A stretch of DNA of 64,000 nt, taken from assembly GCF_008728515.1 (NCBI RefSeq), contig NC_044977.1, forward strand, positions 189,151,987 through 189,215,986. The letters run 5' to 3'. Both the position numbers and the translations under genes were made by a program. Position 1 is the stretch's first letter. Each line of letters starts with the position of its first letter. Positions 22,732 through 34,034 of the stretch are shown one piece after another. Below the pieces are notes generated by a model, which saw only the letters and a list, made by a program, of their open reading frames with translations, searched no databases and had not been told where the DNA came from. Source of the DNA: Papio anubis (lineage: Eukaryota; Chordata; Mammalia; Primates; Cercopithecidae).

Positions 22732-22827
22732 CAACATGGCACATGTATACATATGTAACAAACCTGCACGTTGTGCACATGTACCCTAGAACTTAAAGTA
22801 TAATAATAATTAAAAAAAAAAAAAAAA
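22732..22827 (+). mobile_element. 96-bp L1PA 3' tail inserted in older L1
   Basis: The text 'gtaacaaacctgcacgttgt' followed by 'accctagaacttaaagtata' and an A-tail is the end of a primate L1 3' UTR. It interrupts ORF2 of the host L1. AACTC stands on both sides (22727-22731 and 22828-22832), a short target duplication. Confidence 0.8.
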
Positions 22828-23572
22828 AACTCAAACTATAGAAGTCCCAGAAGAAAACCTAGGAAACACACTTCTTGACATCAGCTTTGGCAAATAATTT
22901 ATGTCTAAGTCTCCAAAGTGAATTGCAACAAAAAGAAACATTGACAAGTGGGACCTAAGTAAACAAAAGAGCTTCTGCACAGCAAAAGAAATTGTCAACA
23001 GAATAAATGGTCTACAAAATGGGAGAAAATATTCATAAATTGTGCATCTGACAAAAGTCTAGTATCCAGAGTTTACAAGGAATTTAATCAACATGTAAAA
23101 AAAATCTAATTTAAAAATGGCCAAAGACAGGAACAGACACTTCTGAAAAGAGGACATTTAGGCAACCAACAGACCTGTGAAACAATGCTCATCATCACTA
23201 ATCATCACAGAAATGCAAAGCAAAACCACAGGGAGATACCATCTCACGTCAGTCAGAATGGTGATTATTGAAAAGTCAAAAATAACAGATGCTGGTGATG
23301 CTGCAGAGAAAAGGGGAATGTATATACACTGTTGGTGGGAATGTAAATTAGTTCAGCCACTGTGGAAAGCAGATTGGAGATTTATCAAAGAGCTTAAAAG
23401 AGAACTACCATTTGATCCAGCAATCGTATTACTGGGTATATACCTAAAGGAAAATAAATTATTCTACCAAAAAGACACATGTACTTGTATGTTCATCACA
23501 GCATTATTCACATAGGAAGGACAGAATCAGTCTAGATGCCTATCAATAGTGAATTGGATAAAGAAAAGGTGA

Positions 23573-23576
23573 TACA

Positions 23577-23614
<38 letters not shown>
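23573..23614. repeat. (CA)n microsatellite
   Basis: About 20 CA units, one interrupted by T, within the L1 3' part. Confidence 0.97.
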
Positions 23615-23617
<3 letters not shown>

Positions 23618-24225
23618 ACACCATGGAATACTATACAGCCATGAAAAGGAAATAATGTCCTTTGGAGTAACATGGGTGGAGGAGCTGGAGGCCATTTTCC
23701 TAACGAAATTGATGCAGGAACAAAAAGCCAAATACCTTATGTTCTCACTTACAAGTGAGAACTGAACATTGAGTACACATGGAGATAGAGATGGGAACAA
23801 TAGGCACTGGGACTGTTAGAGGGAGGAGGGAGGAAGGTGTGGACTGAAAAACTATGTATTGGGTACTATGCTCACTACTTGGATGACTGGATCATCCATA
23901 TGCCAAACCTCAGCATTACAAAATGTACTCATGTAACAAACCTGCACATGTAACCTCGGAATCCAAAATAAAAGTTGAAAAAATGTAATATGTCATATAC
24001 CCAGTTTGCTAAAAAAAATATGTACACACGGGAGTGCAGACATGTACATGCACCTATGCATATGTTAGTAAATATCCTAATAGAAGTATATCAAAATAAT
24101 ACTAGCAGTTACTTCTGGGTGGTGGGATAATGGGTGATACCTGTGTACATTTATATGCTTTGTTTTTCTGTATTTTATAAATGTTTAAAAATGAGCACAA
24201 ATTATTAATAAAAAGCGTATGCAGA

Positions 24226-24522
24226 CCCGACATGGTGGCTCACGCCTGTAATCCAGCACTTTGGTAGGCCAAGGTGGGCAGATCAGTTGAGGTGAGGAGT
24301 TCAAGACCAGCCTGGCCAACATGGTGAAACCCTGTCTCTACAAAAAATACAAAAATTAGCCAGGTGTGGTGGCAGGTGCCTGCAGTTCTAGCTACTCAGG
24401 AGGCTGAAGCAGGAGTATCACTTGAGCCCAGGAGGTGGAGGTTGCAGTGAGCTGAGATTGTGCCACTGCACTCCAGCCTGGGCAACAAAGCAAGACTCCA
24501 TATCAAAAAAAAAAAAAAAAAG
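24226..24522 (+). mobile_element. Alu SINE
   Basis: Full-length Alu with 'ggtggctcacgcctgtaat' near the start and an A-tail to 24522. Flanks share GCGTATGCAGA / GTGTATGCAGA, a target duplication with one CpG-type change. Confidence 0.95.
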
Positions 24523-26105
24523 TGTATGCAGATAACAGATAAATAACCTGGAGTATTTTCCTCAGGTTACCTTAAGTATTTATAGACCTAAGTTTTATTA
24601 TCTTGGGAACTTCTGATACTTTTTAATGAAGTGGTTTTTTGCAACATTTTAAAGTATTTGCCTCTTACTTTAGAATATTATAAGTGAAAATGACAAACGA
24701 AATGATATTTATGATTCAGAGCTTCCAAAGTCTAGTGGTTAATACTAAGCAACCCTCTGCATCTACATTATCTCTGCAGTTTTCATACCTGGAAAACAAT
24801 ATGACATATTCATGCTGTTTTCTTATTTTCATGCCTTAAATTCCATATTATTGTGGTTTGAGCATTCAGCTTTGGTCCTATAGATAGATACTCAATTCTA
24901 TTGTTAACTACTGTGATACATTTTCCTAGCCAGTTTACCTCTCCAAATTTTAATTTTCTAATTTTTGCATGTGGTTATTAAAAATATGTTTAGTAATTCT
25001 AACTGGGAGATATGTGCTCTGAGGACTTGTAATGTGTGAGAACTTTCAATGTGTAAGATGTTCACTGGAACACCTCACATTCTGTGAGGAGGAGGACAGA
25101 CAGAAGGCTAGTGGAAGAAAAGTTTTGCTTTTAGTCATTACTAAAAGAGAAAGTTTCTAAACGCTAGTTATGAGGAGACTCTTTCTCTCATGGTTGACCT
25201 GAACATGGCCAAACATAGCAGTTGTGGGCAGTTTGACAAGGACCGGAGCCTGGCTTTAGACCTCTACCCTGAGGAATCATCTCTCCAACCTAAAGTACTG
25301 ACATTGTCAGACCAAAGATACAGTAGCTCCTGGTGGACTAGCAAATGCTTATGAGCAGAGGCAGCCAAGGTGGAGTGGTGGGGCATGGGCGTTGTCATAA
25401 GTGGGTAGGTCACTGCCTGGGGCCATGTCTGGTAGACAGTGCCTACCAAGTTAGCTTCAGGCTCAGGAGTTAGGGGGCTTTTTTTTTTTTTTTTTTTTTT
25501 TGGCCAAAGGAACTGGCAGGAAAAAAGCAGGACCCCAGCCTGACTTCAGCCATCCTCTCACAGGACTGAGGTACCATGCAGGTTTCAAAATAGGAAATTG
25601 GACCCCAAATTGATGCTTAGTTGAAAAACAAGTTTCAGACGCTTAGGGAGCTTAGACACTAGGATGTACCTACTAATAACAGTGCACTCTACAAGATTAA
25701 TTTGGAAGGGTTCAGATGCTGAGCAAAAAACTGCTTTATAGAAAAAGTGGACAATAATCTTATCTGTATCTATGTTAGACACACATACCAACATCTCTAA
25801 TAATACCAGTTTACAGAGAATTTATTTCCCAAGGGTAAGTAGAGTGTTCTCACCCAATTTGTTCTATGGGAACATCATACATTTTGAAAAAGTTTTTCTT
25901 ATATTCTCACTCATACAATAGTAAGTGTTACTGCTAAGTTACAGAATAACTGCTTAAGGCTGATGAGATTAAGTGGCTTTGCTTTAATAATAAGTTAGGA
26001 ACAGGGCTAGGTTTAGACATGCCAGCATTTCCAAAGTCTTTAGATGGCATTAGAGTTCATTGGACTGGGTCACTATACCTTACTAACCAGAATTCTCCTT
26101 TATAG
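24523..26105. other. unassigned intronic DNA
   Basis: No exon or named repeat. A 23-base T homopolymer occupies 25479-25501. The end forms the acceptor for PLAAT1 coding exon 2. Confidence 0.5.
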
Positions 26106-26371
26106 ATGGCATTCCTGTGTCCTTTACAAGCGCCAAGTCTGTATTCAGCAGTAAGGCCCTGGTGAAAATGCAGCTCTTGAAGGATGTTGTGGGAAATGAC
26201 ACATACAGGATAAACAATAAATACGATGAAACGTACCCCCCTCTCCCTGTGGAAGAAATTATAAAGCGGTCAGAGTTTGTAATTGGACAGGAAGTGGCCT
26301 ATAACTTACTTGTCAACAACTGTGAACATTTTGTGACATTGCTTCGCTATGGAGAAGGAGTTTCACAGCAG
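26106..26371 (+). CDS. PLAAT1: PLAAT1 coding exon 2 (catalytic cysteine exon)
   Basis: Encodes residues 47-135, finishing the Asp codon split from exon 1. It holds the core of the LRAT domain and the nucleophile motif NNCEHFVTLLRYGEG with Cys119, the residue that takes the acyl group in this family. The acceptor is TATAG at 26101-26105 and the donor is CAG|GTGAG at 26371/26372. Phase is 1 in, 0 out. Reading from human memory, Gln replaces Glu near the exon end (GVSQQ). All catalytic and structural residues expected for the family are present, so the exon appears functional. Confidence 0.97.
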
Positions 26372-27474
26372 GTGAGTTTTCTTTAGGAGATATTCTTACA
26401 TTGAAAAAAGAATAACTATTGGCTATGATAAGGTTCCCAGGTCTCAAACCAAATGAAAAAGGCCAGAAAGTATGAGAATACCGAAGAACAGAGAATGGAC
26501 TTGCAAGGTCCTGCAACAAGTTAATAATCAAATTGAGACTAAAACATGGATATTATGAATTTTGAGCTAGAAGGGACTTGAAGTAGAATCAAGACCATAG
26601 CATTCTGTCCGACTTACTGCCTTTAGTCTTTCTTTTTTTCCTGTTACTTCACCATACAGCAGTCTCAAATCAGTGACCTCATATACTGAAAAGAATACGC
26701 TGGAAAGGATGTTGAGTTTTTTGAGTGGGAGTTTACCAATATCACAGATGGTGGTTCTTAAATTTTTTTTCATTGGTGGACAGAGGCTAACTAATGACAT
26801 GTCTTAGTGGGCTTGTGAATGTTGTCTCTTTCCTTGCAATTGCTAATTTCAATGAAATTTTTTGCCTTTAAGTAGATCGTTTGATTCACTGAGCTTTGGG
26901 ATGACTTTTGATAGACTAATTGACTTTATTTTTAAAGTACTTTACAATTTTGTCAGTTACTGCCATTGTTTAGTAGTGTGACGGATTTCTAGCTAACAGC
27001 ATGTTTGTCTTTCCCTATGTGTTGTCCCACCAGTCCAGTAAACTAAAAATGAATATTAAGGTGATACAAGAGAATGGATATATAAAACTATTAACAAAAG
27101 AAAGTCCTCTTCATCCAAAATACATATAAGGTGTTCATTTAAAATATTAAAATATGAAAAATAATTTAATAGATTAAACTCCAGTGAGTTATTACCTATG
27201 AAAACTTTTTAAAAGGTGACTAAAAATTTGAAAGATAATGCCATAATATTTTAATAATTCAGATTTATCGAAGACTTCCAGTATTTTGAAATGGTGGATC
27301 AGTTATACATTTCTACCCTGAGTAAGAAATGAGGTTATAATTCTTCTCACAAAAGCTTGGGAAAATGGCATGTATAAGAAGGCTAGCAAAGCCTCCTGTT
27401 ATCTAAACCCTGCACCTCTTGAGCCTAATTTTTCAAAATCCTACTTACCCTTCCCTATACCCAAGTTTCAAATT

Positions 27475-28790
27475 GACTGTGGTTTTGATTTTCATTTTCC
27501 TGATGGCTAATGACGTTGAGCATCAATTTATGTGCTTATTGGCCATTTGTATATCACCTTTGGAGAAATGCCTATTAAGGTTATTTGCCCTTTTGTTTGT
27601 TTGTTGTTGTTTGTTTGTTTTGAGATGGAGGCTTGCTCTGTTTCCCAGGCTGGAGTGCAGTGGCGCGATCTCGGCTCACTGCAACCTCTGCCTCATGGGT
27701 TCAAGCTATTTTCCTGCCTCAGCCTCCCGTGTAGCTGGGATTACAGGCATCTGCCACCATGCCTAGCTAATTTTTTGGTATTTTTAGTAGAGACCATGTT
27801 GACCAGGCTGGTCTCACATTGGCCAGGCTGTTCTCAAACTCCTGACCTCACGATCCACCTGCCTTGGCCTCCCAAAGTGCTGGGATTACAGGTGTGAGCG
27901 ACTGCACCCGGCCTTTTTGCCCATTTTTAAATTGGATTATTTGCCTTTTTATTGTTCAGTAGTAAGTTTTCTTTAGGTACTCTGGGTACTGGACCCTTTT
28001 CAGATACATATCTAGAGTATGTATTTTCGTCAGGGAAATGTAAATCAAAGCCATAATGAGATTTCGCTTCACAGCCAATAGGATTGCTATAATACAAAAG
28101 ATGGTAAGTGTTGGCAAGGAAGTGAAGAAATTAGAACTCTTGTGCACTTCTGGTAGGCTTGTAAAATGATATAACTCCTTTGGAAAACAGTGACAATTCC
28201 TCTAAAATTAAATGTAGTATTACTATGTGACTCAGCTATTCTAATCCTGGGTATATATCCAAGATAAATGAAACATATGTCCACACAGAAACCCGCACGT
28301 GAATGTTTATAGCAGCATCAGTTCTAATAGTCAAAATGTAGAAATAACTCAAATATCCATCTAATGGGCAATGGATAGACAAAATGGGGTATATCCATAC
28401 AATGGAATATTTTTCAACAATAAAAAGAAATGAAGTACTGATACATGATACAGTATGGACCTTGAAAACATATGCCAAGTTGCCTACTTAGCCAATCACA
28501 AAAGACTACATATTATATTATTTCATTGATATGAGATGCCTGGAATAGGGAAATCTATAGAGACAAAATAAATTAGTGGTGCCTGGGGCTGAGGGGGTCG
28601 AGGCAAATGAGGGGAGACTACTAAAGGATAAGAGGTATCTTTTTGGAATGATGAAAAGTTTCAAAATTGTGATTGTTGTACAAGTCTATGAATATACTGA
28701 AAACATTGAGCTACATTATTTCAGCGGGTAAATATGTGGTATGCTAATTAGATCTAAAAAGTGTTTTTTTAAATAAAAAGGTGTGGGAAA
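27475..28790. mobile_element. L1M fragment with 5' inversion
   Basis: Text at 27475-28030 is L1 3'-region in reverse orientation (interrupted by an Alu), while 28033-28790 is L1 3'-region in forward orientation ('tcagggaaatgtaaatcaa', then 'gggtatatatccaagataa'). The switch is near 28032. Confidence 0.6.
27594..27914 (-). mobile_element. Alu SINE
   Basis: Reverse Alu with a (TTTG)n-like tail, 'tgagatggaggcttgctctg' and an end in 'gcacccggcc'. TTTGCCC-type text stands on both sides. Confidence 0.93.
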
Positions 28791-29039
28791 GTGGGAGATA
28801 GAACATAAAGGATATATTTGTTTTCATTAGGAAATAATTGGAAATTCATTCTCATTAGGAAATGTATTAACATAATGAATGTTCTGCTCACATGTAACAA
28901 TAAATTGCTTTTGAGCTAGAACATAGAGGGTACACACAAATTCCTGCTCACTTTTGCATTGAAAATTAGTGGTGTATAGATAGAAATAGGTTCCATTCTT
29001 CTTCTTCTTTGTTAATGACAAAGTTGTTCGCTGCACTAA

Positions 29040-29690
29040 CCAAGCAATTTTTTATTTGTTTACTTATTTTATTTTTGGAAATGAGGAGATGTTAGTCAAA
29101 GGGTAGAAAATTTCAGTCATGCAAGACAAATAAGTTCTGGAGATATACTGTACAACATAGGGCCTATGATTAATGATACTATGTGGCCTACTTTAAAATT
29201 TGCTAAGAGGTTAGATCTTATGTTAAGTATTCTTAGCACAAACCAACAAAGGGAGTGGGTGGAAGCTTTTGGAGGTGATGGATAAGTTTATGGCATTGAT
29301 CGTGATGATGGTTTCATGGTGGAGGTGATAGATAAGTTCATGGCATTGATTGTGATGATGGTTTCATGGTGGAGGTGATGGATAAGTTCATGGCATCGAT
29401 CTTGATGATGGTTTCATGGTGGAGGTGATGGATAAGTTCCTGGCATTGATCTTGATGATGGTTTCATGGTGGAGGTGATGGATAAGTTCATGGCATTGAT
29501 TGTGATGATGGTTTCATGGTGGAGGTGATGTATAAACTTTATGGCATCGATTGTAATGATGGTTTCATGGGGGTATACTTATCTCGAGATACATCAAGTT
29601 GAACACATGAAATATCTACAGCTTTTTGCATGTCAGCCAGTTTTCAGTAAAGTGGTTACAAATAAGCAATACTTTTTAAATGTTTAAAAA
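29040..29690 (+). mobile_element. L1M 3' UTR fragment
   Basis: Matches the recalled L1M 3' UTR order: 'aataagttctggagatatac', 'ggttagatcttatgttaag', a 'gatggtttcatgg' block, then 'cagctttttgcatg'. The middle has been expanded into a minisatellite. Confidence 0.65.
29271..29572. repeat. 50-bp minisatellite, about six units
   Basis: The units begin 'gataagttcatggcattga' and end 'ggtggaggtgatg'. They start at 29281, 29331, 29381, 29431, 29481 and 29531 (the last partial and altered). Units differ by one to four bases. Confidence 0.95.
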
Positions 29691-30379
29691 AAAGAGATTA
29701 GAGCCATCTTCTTACTTGACTGTAACTTGTAATCCATCATCATTTCACCTTTCGTATCTAGACCCAAGACCCATGAAAACTTAATTTTTCTTCAACAAAT
29801 AGTAAGAACCTGTTTCTGGCAGGTTCTGATGAAGATGATGCAGTGACAGCCTTAAAAGCCTACCTAAGCTTTGGTGTTCATGGACCTGAGTGAGAACCCC
29901 ATCATCACCATTATTAGTGGAGTGTGCTTGGACCCACTGTTGATCAGTCTTCTAATCAACACAGGTCGTTTGAAAGATGATGGAGATATTTGAGGTCTCT
30001 CAGCATACTGTATTATGTATTATCCATCCCAATAAATAGCATGCCCATAGTGGATATTACTTTTCATAACGGTATCCAGGAATTTTATAGATCTTTGTTA
30101 ACATAGTCAATAAAATCTTGATCTAACAGCAACTGGATTATATATTGTTATCAATAACTAATAGTATGACTACTAATAATAGCTAATATTAGATTAGTTT
30201 TTTGAATTCCTTTAAGCTTAGGGCCCTTGAGCTTAGAAATGTTTTCTTGGGGAATGGCTATTTAAAAACTAGTAAGGCATAAAAAAGGTAAGAAGGGTAG
30301 GATTATGATTTCATCTTTTTTTCTTCTTTGTGCTTTTCTGTATTTGAAACAAAAAATAATAGATTCAATTTTCTAGAGC
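29691..30379. other. unassigned intronic DNA
   Basis: AT-rich, no exon or repeat that I can name. Confidence 0.4.
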
Positions 30380-31490
30380 AGTTTTTAGCTTCATGGGAAA
30401 ATTGAGCTGAAAGTGTAGAACTCTCTCCTCCTTCCCCACCCAGTATAGCCATCTTTATCATCATTACCATACCACTGTGAAAAATTGATTAACCAACATT
30501 AATACATCATTGTCAACCAAAGTCCATAGTTTACATTAGGGTTCACTGGTTGTGTTACGAATTCTATGGTTTGGACAAATTTAAAATGACACAATCCACC
30601 ATTATAGTATTATAAATAATAATTTTCCTGCCCTAAAACTCCTGCGCTCCACCTATTCATCCTTCCTTCCCTGCAAATTCCTGACAATCATTGATTTTTT
30701 TTTTTTTTTTTTTTTACCATCTCCATAGTTTTCCCATTTGCAGAATATCATGTTGCTGAAATCATGTAGCATGTGACTTTTTTCAGATTGGCTTCTTTCG
30801 CGTAGTAATATGTATTTAAGGTTTCTTCATATACTTTTGTGGCATGATGCCTCATTTCTTATTAGCACTGAATGGTATTCCATTTCCTTGATTTACCACA
30901 GCTTATTTATCCATTCACCCACTGAAGGACATCTTGGTTGCTTCCAAGTTTTGGCAATTATGAATAAAGCCACTATAAACCTCCATGTGCAGGTTTTTAT
31001 GTGGACATAAGTATTCAGCTCCTTTTGGTAAGTACCAAGGAGCGTGACTGCTAGATCATGTGGTTAGAATATTCTTAGTTTTGTAAGACACTGCCAAACT
31101 GTCTTCCTGAATGAGTGTATCATTTCGCATTTCACAGTCTCAGCAATGAGAGTTTTTGTTCCACATCCTTGCCAGCATTTTATGTTATCAGTATTTTGAA
31201 TTTTAACCTTTTTAATAGGCATCTTGTTTCAGTTTGCAGTTGCCTAGTTACATGTAATGTTGAGCATCTTTTTATATGCTTCTTTGCATGTCATCTTTGA
31301 TGATATATCTCTTGATGATCTTGCCTGTTTTTTAATTCAGCTGTTCATTTTCCTGTTGTTGAATTTCAAGAGTTCTTTTTATATTTTAGATAACACTCCT
31401 TTATCAGATTTGTGTTCTACAGTTGTTTTCTCTCACTTTGTGTCTTATCTTTTATGTATTTTTCAAAATTTCTCACATTTTGTACTCTCA
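30380..31490 (-). mobile_element. old L1M 3' fragment
   Basis: Reverse-oriented L1 end text such as 'gaatggtattccatttcctt' and 'cttatttatccattcaccca', similar in kind to 1690-2337. A 22-base T run lies at about 30694-30715. Confidence 0.6.
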
Positions 31491-33385
31491 TAGACCAAAT
31501 TATGAAAATGTCTCTATCTTTTTCAAAGATGGCCCACACCCTTCAGTAGGCCTGGACGAGGCAACACATGAACACATTCTGATGGTGCTTCAGTACATAT
31601 GACCACAGCCTTAGGATGCCTCAGGAAGGAGCGTTTTGATAAACCTGCCACACATCTGTGTCCCCGCTACACTGCTGTCTAGACACAGCCACTCCAGATT
31701 CAGCTACTGTTTCATTAGGCCAGGTACAGATCCCTAGAATGAGGCCATTATTATGGCACATGGACAGAAAGCCCTCTAAAGGATAAAGAATGCAGAGTTG
31801 GATTTGGTGACCTTATAATCCAAAGTAAGCCATGAAGTAAAAGTTCTCGTTCATGCTGGTTCACCAAGAACATCCTGAGATGTTGTAATCTTGCACATCA
31901 CATCCCATTACTCCTAACTCCAATGGATTGTCCCAATTACATGAGATTCATTATCTAGAATGAGACTTGAAATAAATTAACATTTGGAATTGGGGAAGCT
32001 GTCTTAAAGTGGCACTGCTTAAAGTGGCTTTATGATCGTGGTATCTGGCCTGTGTCATCTCTAGGGATTATGGTTTGGGATCAGGTTGCCCATCCCCCAA
32101 CCAGCCCTCTTAAATTTGTGGGCTTTCGTTAACATCTTGTGTTTGTAGTGGCTGAAAGATACCTAGTCAGTCAGGGCTGCACCTCGCTGGGGCACACTAT
32201 CTGTAGGACCCTGCCGTTTTCCAAGGGCCGTACCCTGCTACCATTTGACACCTCTATTTAAAGACACTGATTGCACCTTCGTATTTTTTTTGACTACCCC
32301 ATTTCTCTCTATTAGACCTTCTTGGGATCTCACTGTCTGCCTGGAATTGTACTAGGGTTGGGCTTGATCCCTGTCTTAATTAGTGACTCTTCCCCTTCTT
32401 TGGGATTTTATCTTATATCCTGCATCCTCCTGCCTCTTCTCCCCCGCCCCCCGAATATGGTATGTGGGCAGCTCTGTGCTACAGTGAATTCTGACTCTCT
32501 CCTAGGAAATAGTTTAGGTAAGGATTAATTAAAATATAAATAAAATAGATAAGAAATCAAATAAAACCAAAATTATAAAGTAAAACAGGATTTGTCAGGG
32601 CTAGTGCCGAGTTGTTTGCCCTTACCATTCTCCCTGGCATCTGGGGGTTGGAGCAGAGAGAGTGGGTCACAATTACAGGCCTAGTCTCTGCCCACGACAG
32701 GATGGTGTAGTGGAGTGAACACATGCTGCAAACACGTGGAGCTAAGATTCCTGTTGTGTGCCTCTTTCCTGGCCCTGGCCCTTGTGCCTGTTCCTAAAAG
32801 GGAAGCTGCAGTTAGGGAGGTAGCATTGCGTTGTAGTAACATGTGAGTGGCAGGCCCCATGGCGGAAGGCTGTGGTTAGACAGAGGGCATGCTCAAATAT
32901 GACCTGGGTTAGGCTTTCCAGCTCTTAGACTGGTTCCCCAGAGCCATTTGGGAAAAATATTTTGCTTTATTTGAAAGATCTGATTCTTAAATCCCAGAGA
33001 GAACAAATGTTTTCAGAGTACCTGTTAATTCTGAAGTATCTGAATGTGACCTCTGGGTCATAAAATTGCACTCAAACCCATTTGAATGGAAGGCAATATT
33101 AGTTGAGTGCCAAGAAAACCATGAATATTCATTAGTTCCCTCATCATCATGATGATTAATACCCTTAAAGCTATAAATGTCTGACTTCCTTTATGGACAA
33201 TTGATCTTGAGAGTGGTTTGTCTACATGAGAAATTAATTTTTGACATGATAGTTAACATCAGTATTGGCTTTTTTGAAGTTTGTTTATCAGAAGAGAAAT
33301 TGTGTCTACCAAATAACAGCTTATGGGTATTCAGCTCAGATGACATCCCTGAATTATTTTGCTAATAGACACTCCTTAGAGAAAC
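31491..33385. other. unassigned intronic DNA
   Basis: No exon with matching splice borders or coding bias is visible. GC content rises around 32400-32900. A C-rich tract lies near 32443. It may hide diverged LTR text, but I cannot name any. Confidence 0.4.
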
Positions 33386-33435
33386 ATACACACACACACA
33401 CACACACACACACTCTCTCTCTCTCTCTCTCTCTC
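33386..33435. repeat. compound (CA)n(CT)n microsatellite
   Basis: About 12 CA units pass directly into about 12 CT units, about 500 bp before the last PLAAT1 exon. Confidence 0.97.
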
Positions 33436-33932
33436 ATATGATACTTACCTTGGTGTAGACCCAGCCAACACAAAGTGTTTATTTAAGGGGCCAGAGCTGC
33501 ACAGGAGAAGAGTGTGTGTTTTAGAAGACTCAGCCTATCTTTAAACATCTTCATGGAATGATCTCAGGCAAATTACTTATGATATCCCAAGTTTTGCAAA
33601 ACAGGAGTGGTATATTAACCTCTTTCACCCGTGTACTGTTTATGACTAATGGGAACTGTGTTGATAATGAGTATATAAACTGTCAGAGTGCTTTAAAAAT
33701 ATGAGGAATATATACCCACATGTATATATCTACATGTTTGAAATAATTATAAAAATTATAAATTCATTTCTTCATCTTTATGCAGAATTTTAATTTTGCA
33801 TTGAACTTTAAATATATCCATTATACATTAAAACAGATGTTCAGTTTAGGAAACAGGCTAAAGCTTCATTTAGGACACTGAGATGTCTTTAGTATATGAT
33901 GTGTTTTTTGTTTGCTTCTTGTTTCCTTATAG

Positions 33933-34034
33933 GCCAACCGAGCAATAAGTACCGTTGGGTTTGTGACAGCTGCTGTTGGTGCCTTCTCATTCCTGGGCTT
34001 GTTTCCAAAAAGACAAAGAACAAAATACTATTAA
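33933..34034 (+). CDS. PLAAT1: PLAAT1 terminal coding exon
   Basis: Encodes residues 136-168 and the TAA stop at 34032-34034. The translation starts ANRAISTVGF and ends KRQRTKYY. A hydrophobic stretch (FVTAAVGAFSFLGLF) forms the C-terminal membrane anchor usual in PLAAT enzymes, with a short basic tail after it. The acceptor is CCTTATAG (ends 33932). Together the three exons give 168 residues, the standard PLAAT1 length. Compared with the recalled human protein there are a few replacements here (Gly for Glu after STV, Ala for Val, Arg and Thr in the tail); none affects the anchor's character. Confidence 0.96.
   Translation, partial: ANRAISTVGFVTAAVGAFSFLGLFPKRQRTKYY

Larger units (their letters stand above)
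19905..24000 (+). mobile_element. 5'-truncated L1, split by an LTR and an L1 tail
   Basis: Plus-strand L1 ORF2 text starts near 19905 (within the endonuclease to reverse-transcriptase part) and runs to the 3' UTR, with AATAAA and an A-rich end near 23970-23990. Stops and shifts break it into short pieces: 20676-20897, 21947-22368 and 23177-23515 (WWECKLVQPLWKADW) are recognisable ORF2. An ERVL-like LTR (20155-20674) and a small L1PA tail (22732-22827) interrupt it. Confidence 0.85.
18296..26105 (+). other. PLAAT1: PLAAT1 intron between coding exons 1 and 2
   Basis: Begins GTGAG and ends TATAG. It is filled by an ancient repeat patch (18605-18760), old L1 text (19030-19480), a 4-kb L1 (19905-24000), an Alu (24226-24522) and unassigned DNA from 24523 on, which includes a 23-base T run at 25479-25501. 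Confidence 0.9.
26372..33932 (+). other. PLAAT1: PLAAT1 intron between coding exons 2 and 3
   Basis: Begins GTGAG and ends TTATAG. It contains an inverted L1M with an Alu (27475-28790), an L1M 3' UTR with a minisatellite (29040-29690), another L1M end (30380-31490), and unassigned DNA at 26372-27470, 29700-30370 and 31495-33385. Confidence 0.9.

Noticed and set aside
27419..27897. Two overlapping open frames of about 115-121 codons
   Set aside because: They are translations of a reverse Alu and flanking L1 text. The same applies to frames at 35546-35803, 41058-41306, 45190-45465, 53819-54062 and 63007-63294.
29271..29572. CRISPR-like array
   Set aside because: The whole 50-bp unit repeats head to tail with no variable spacers, and the genome is a primate.
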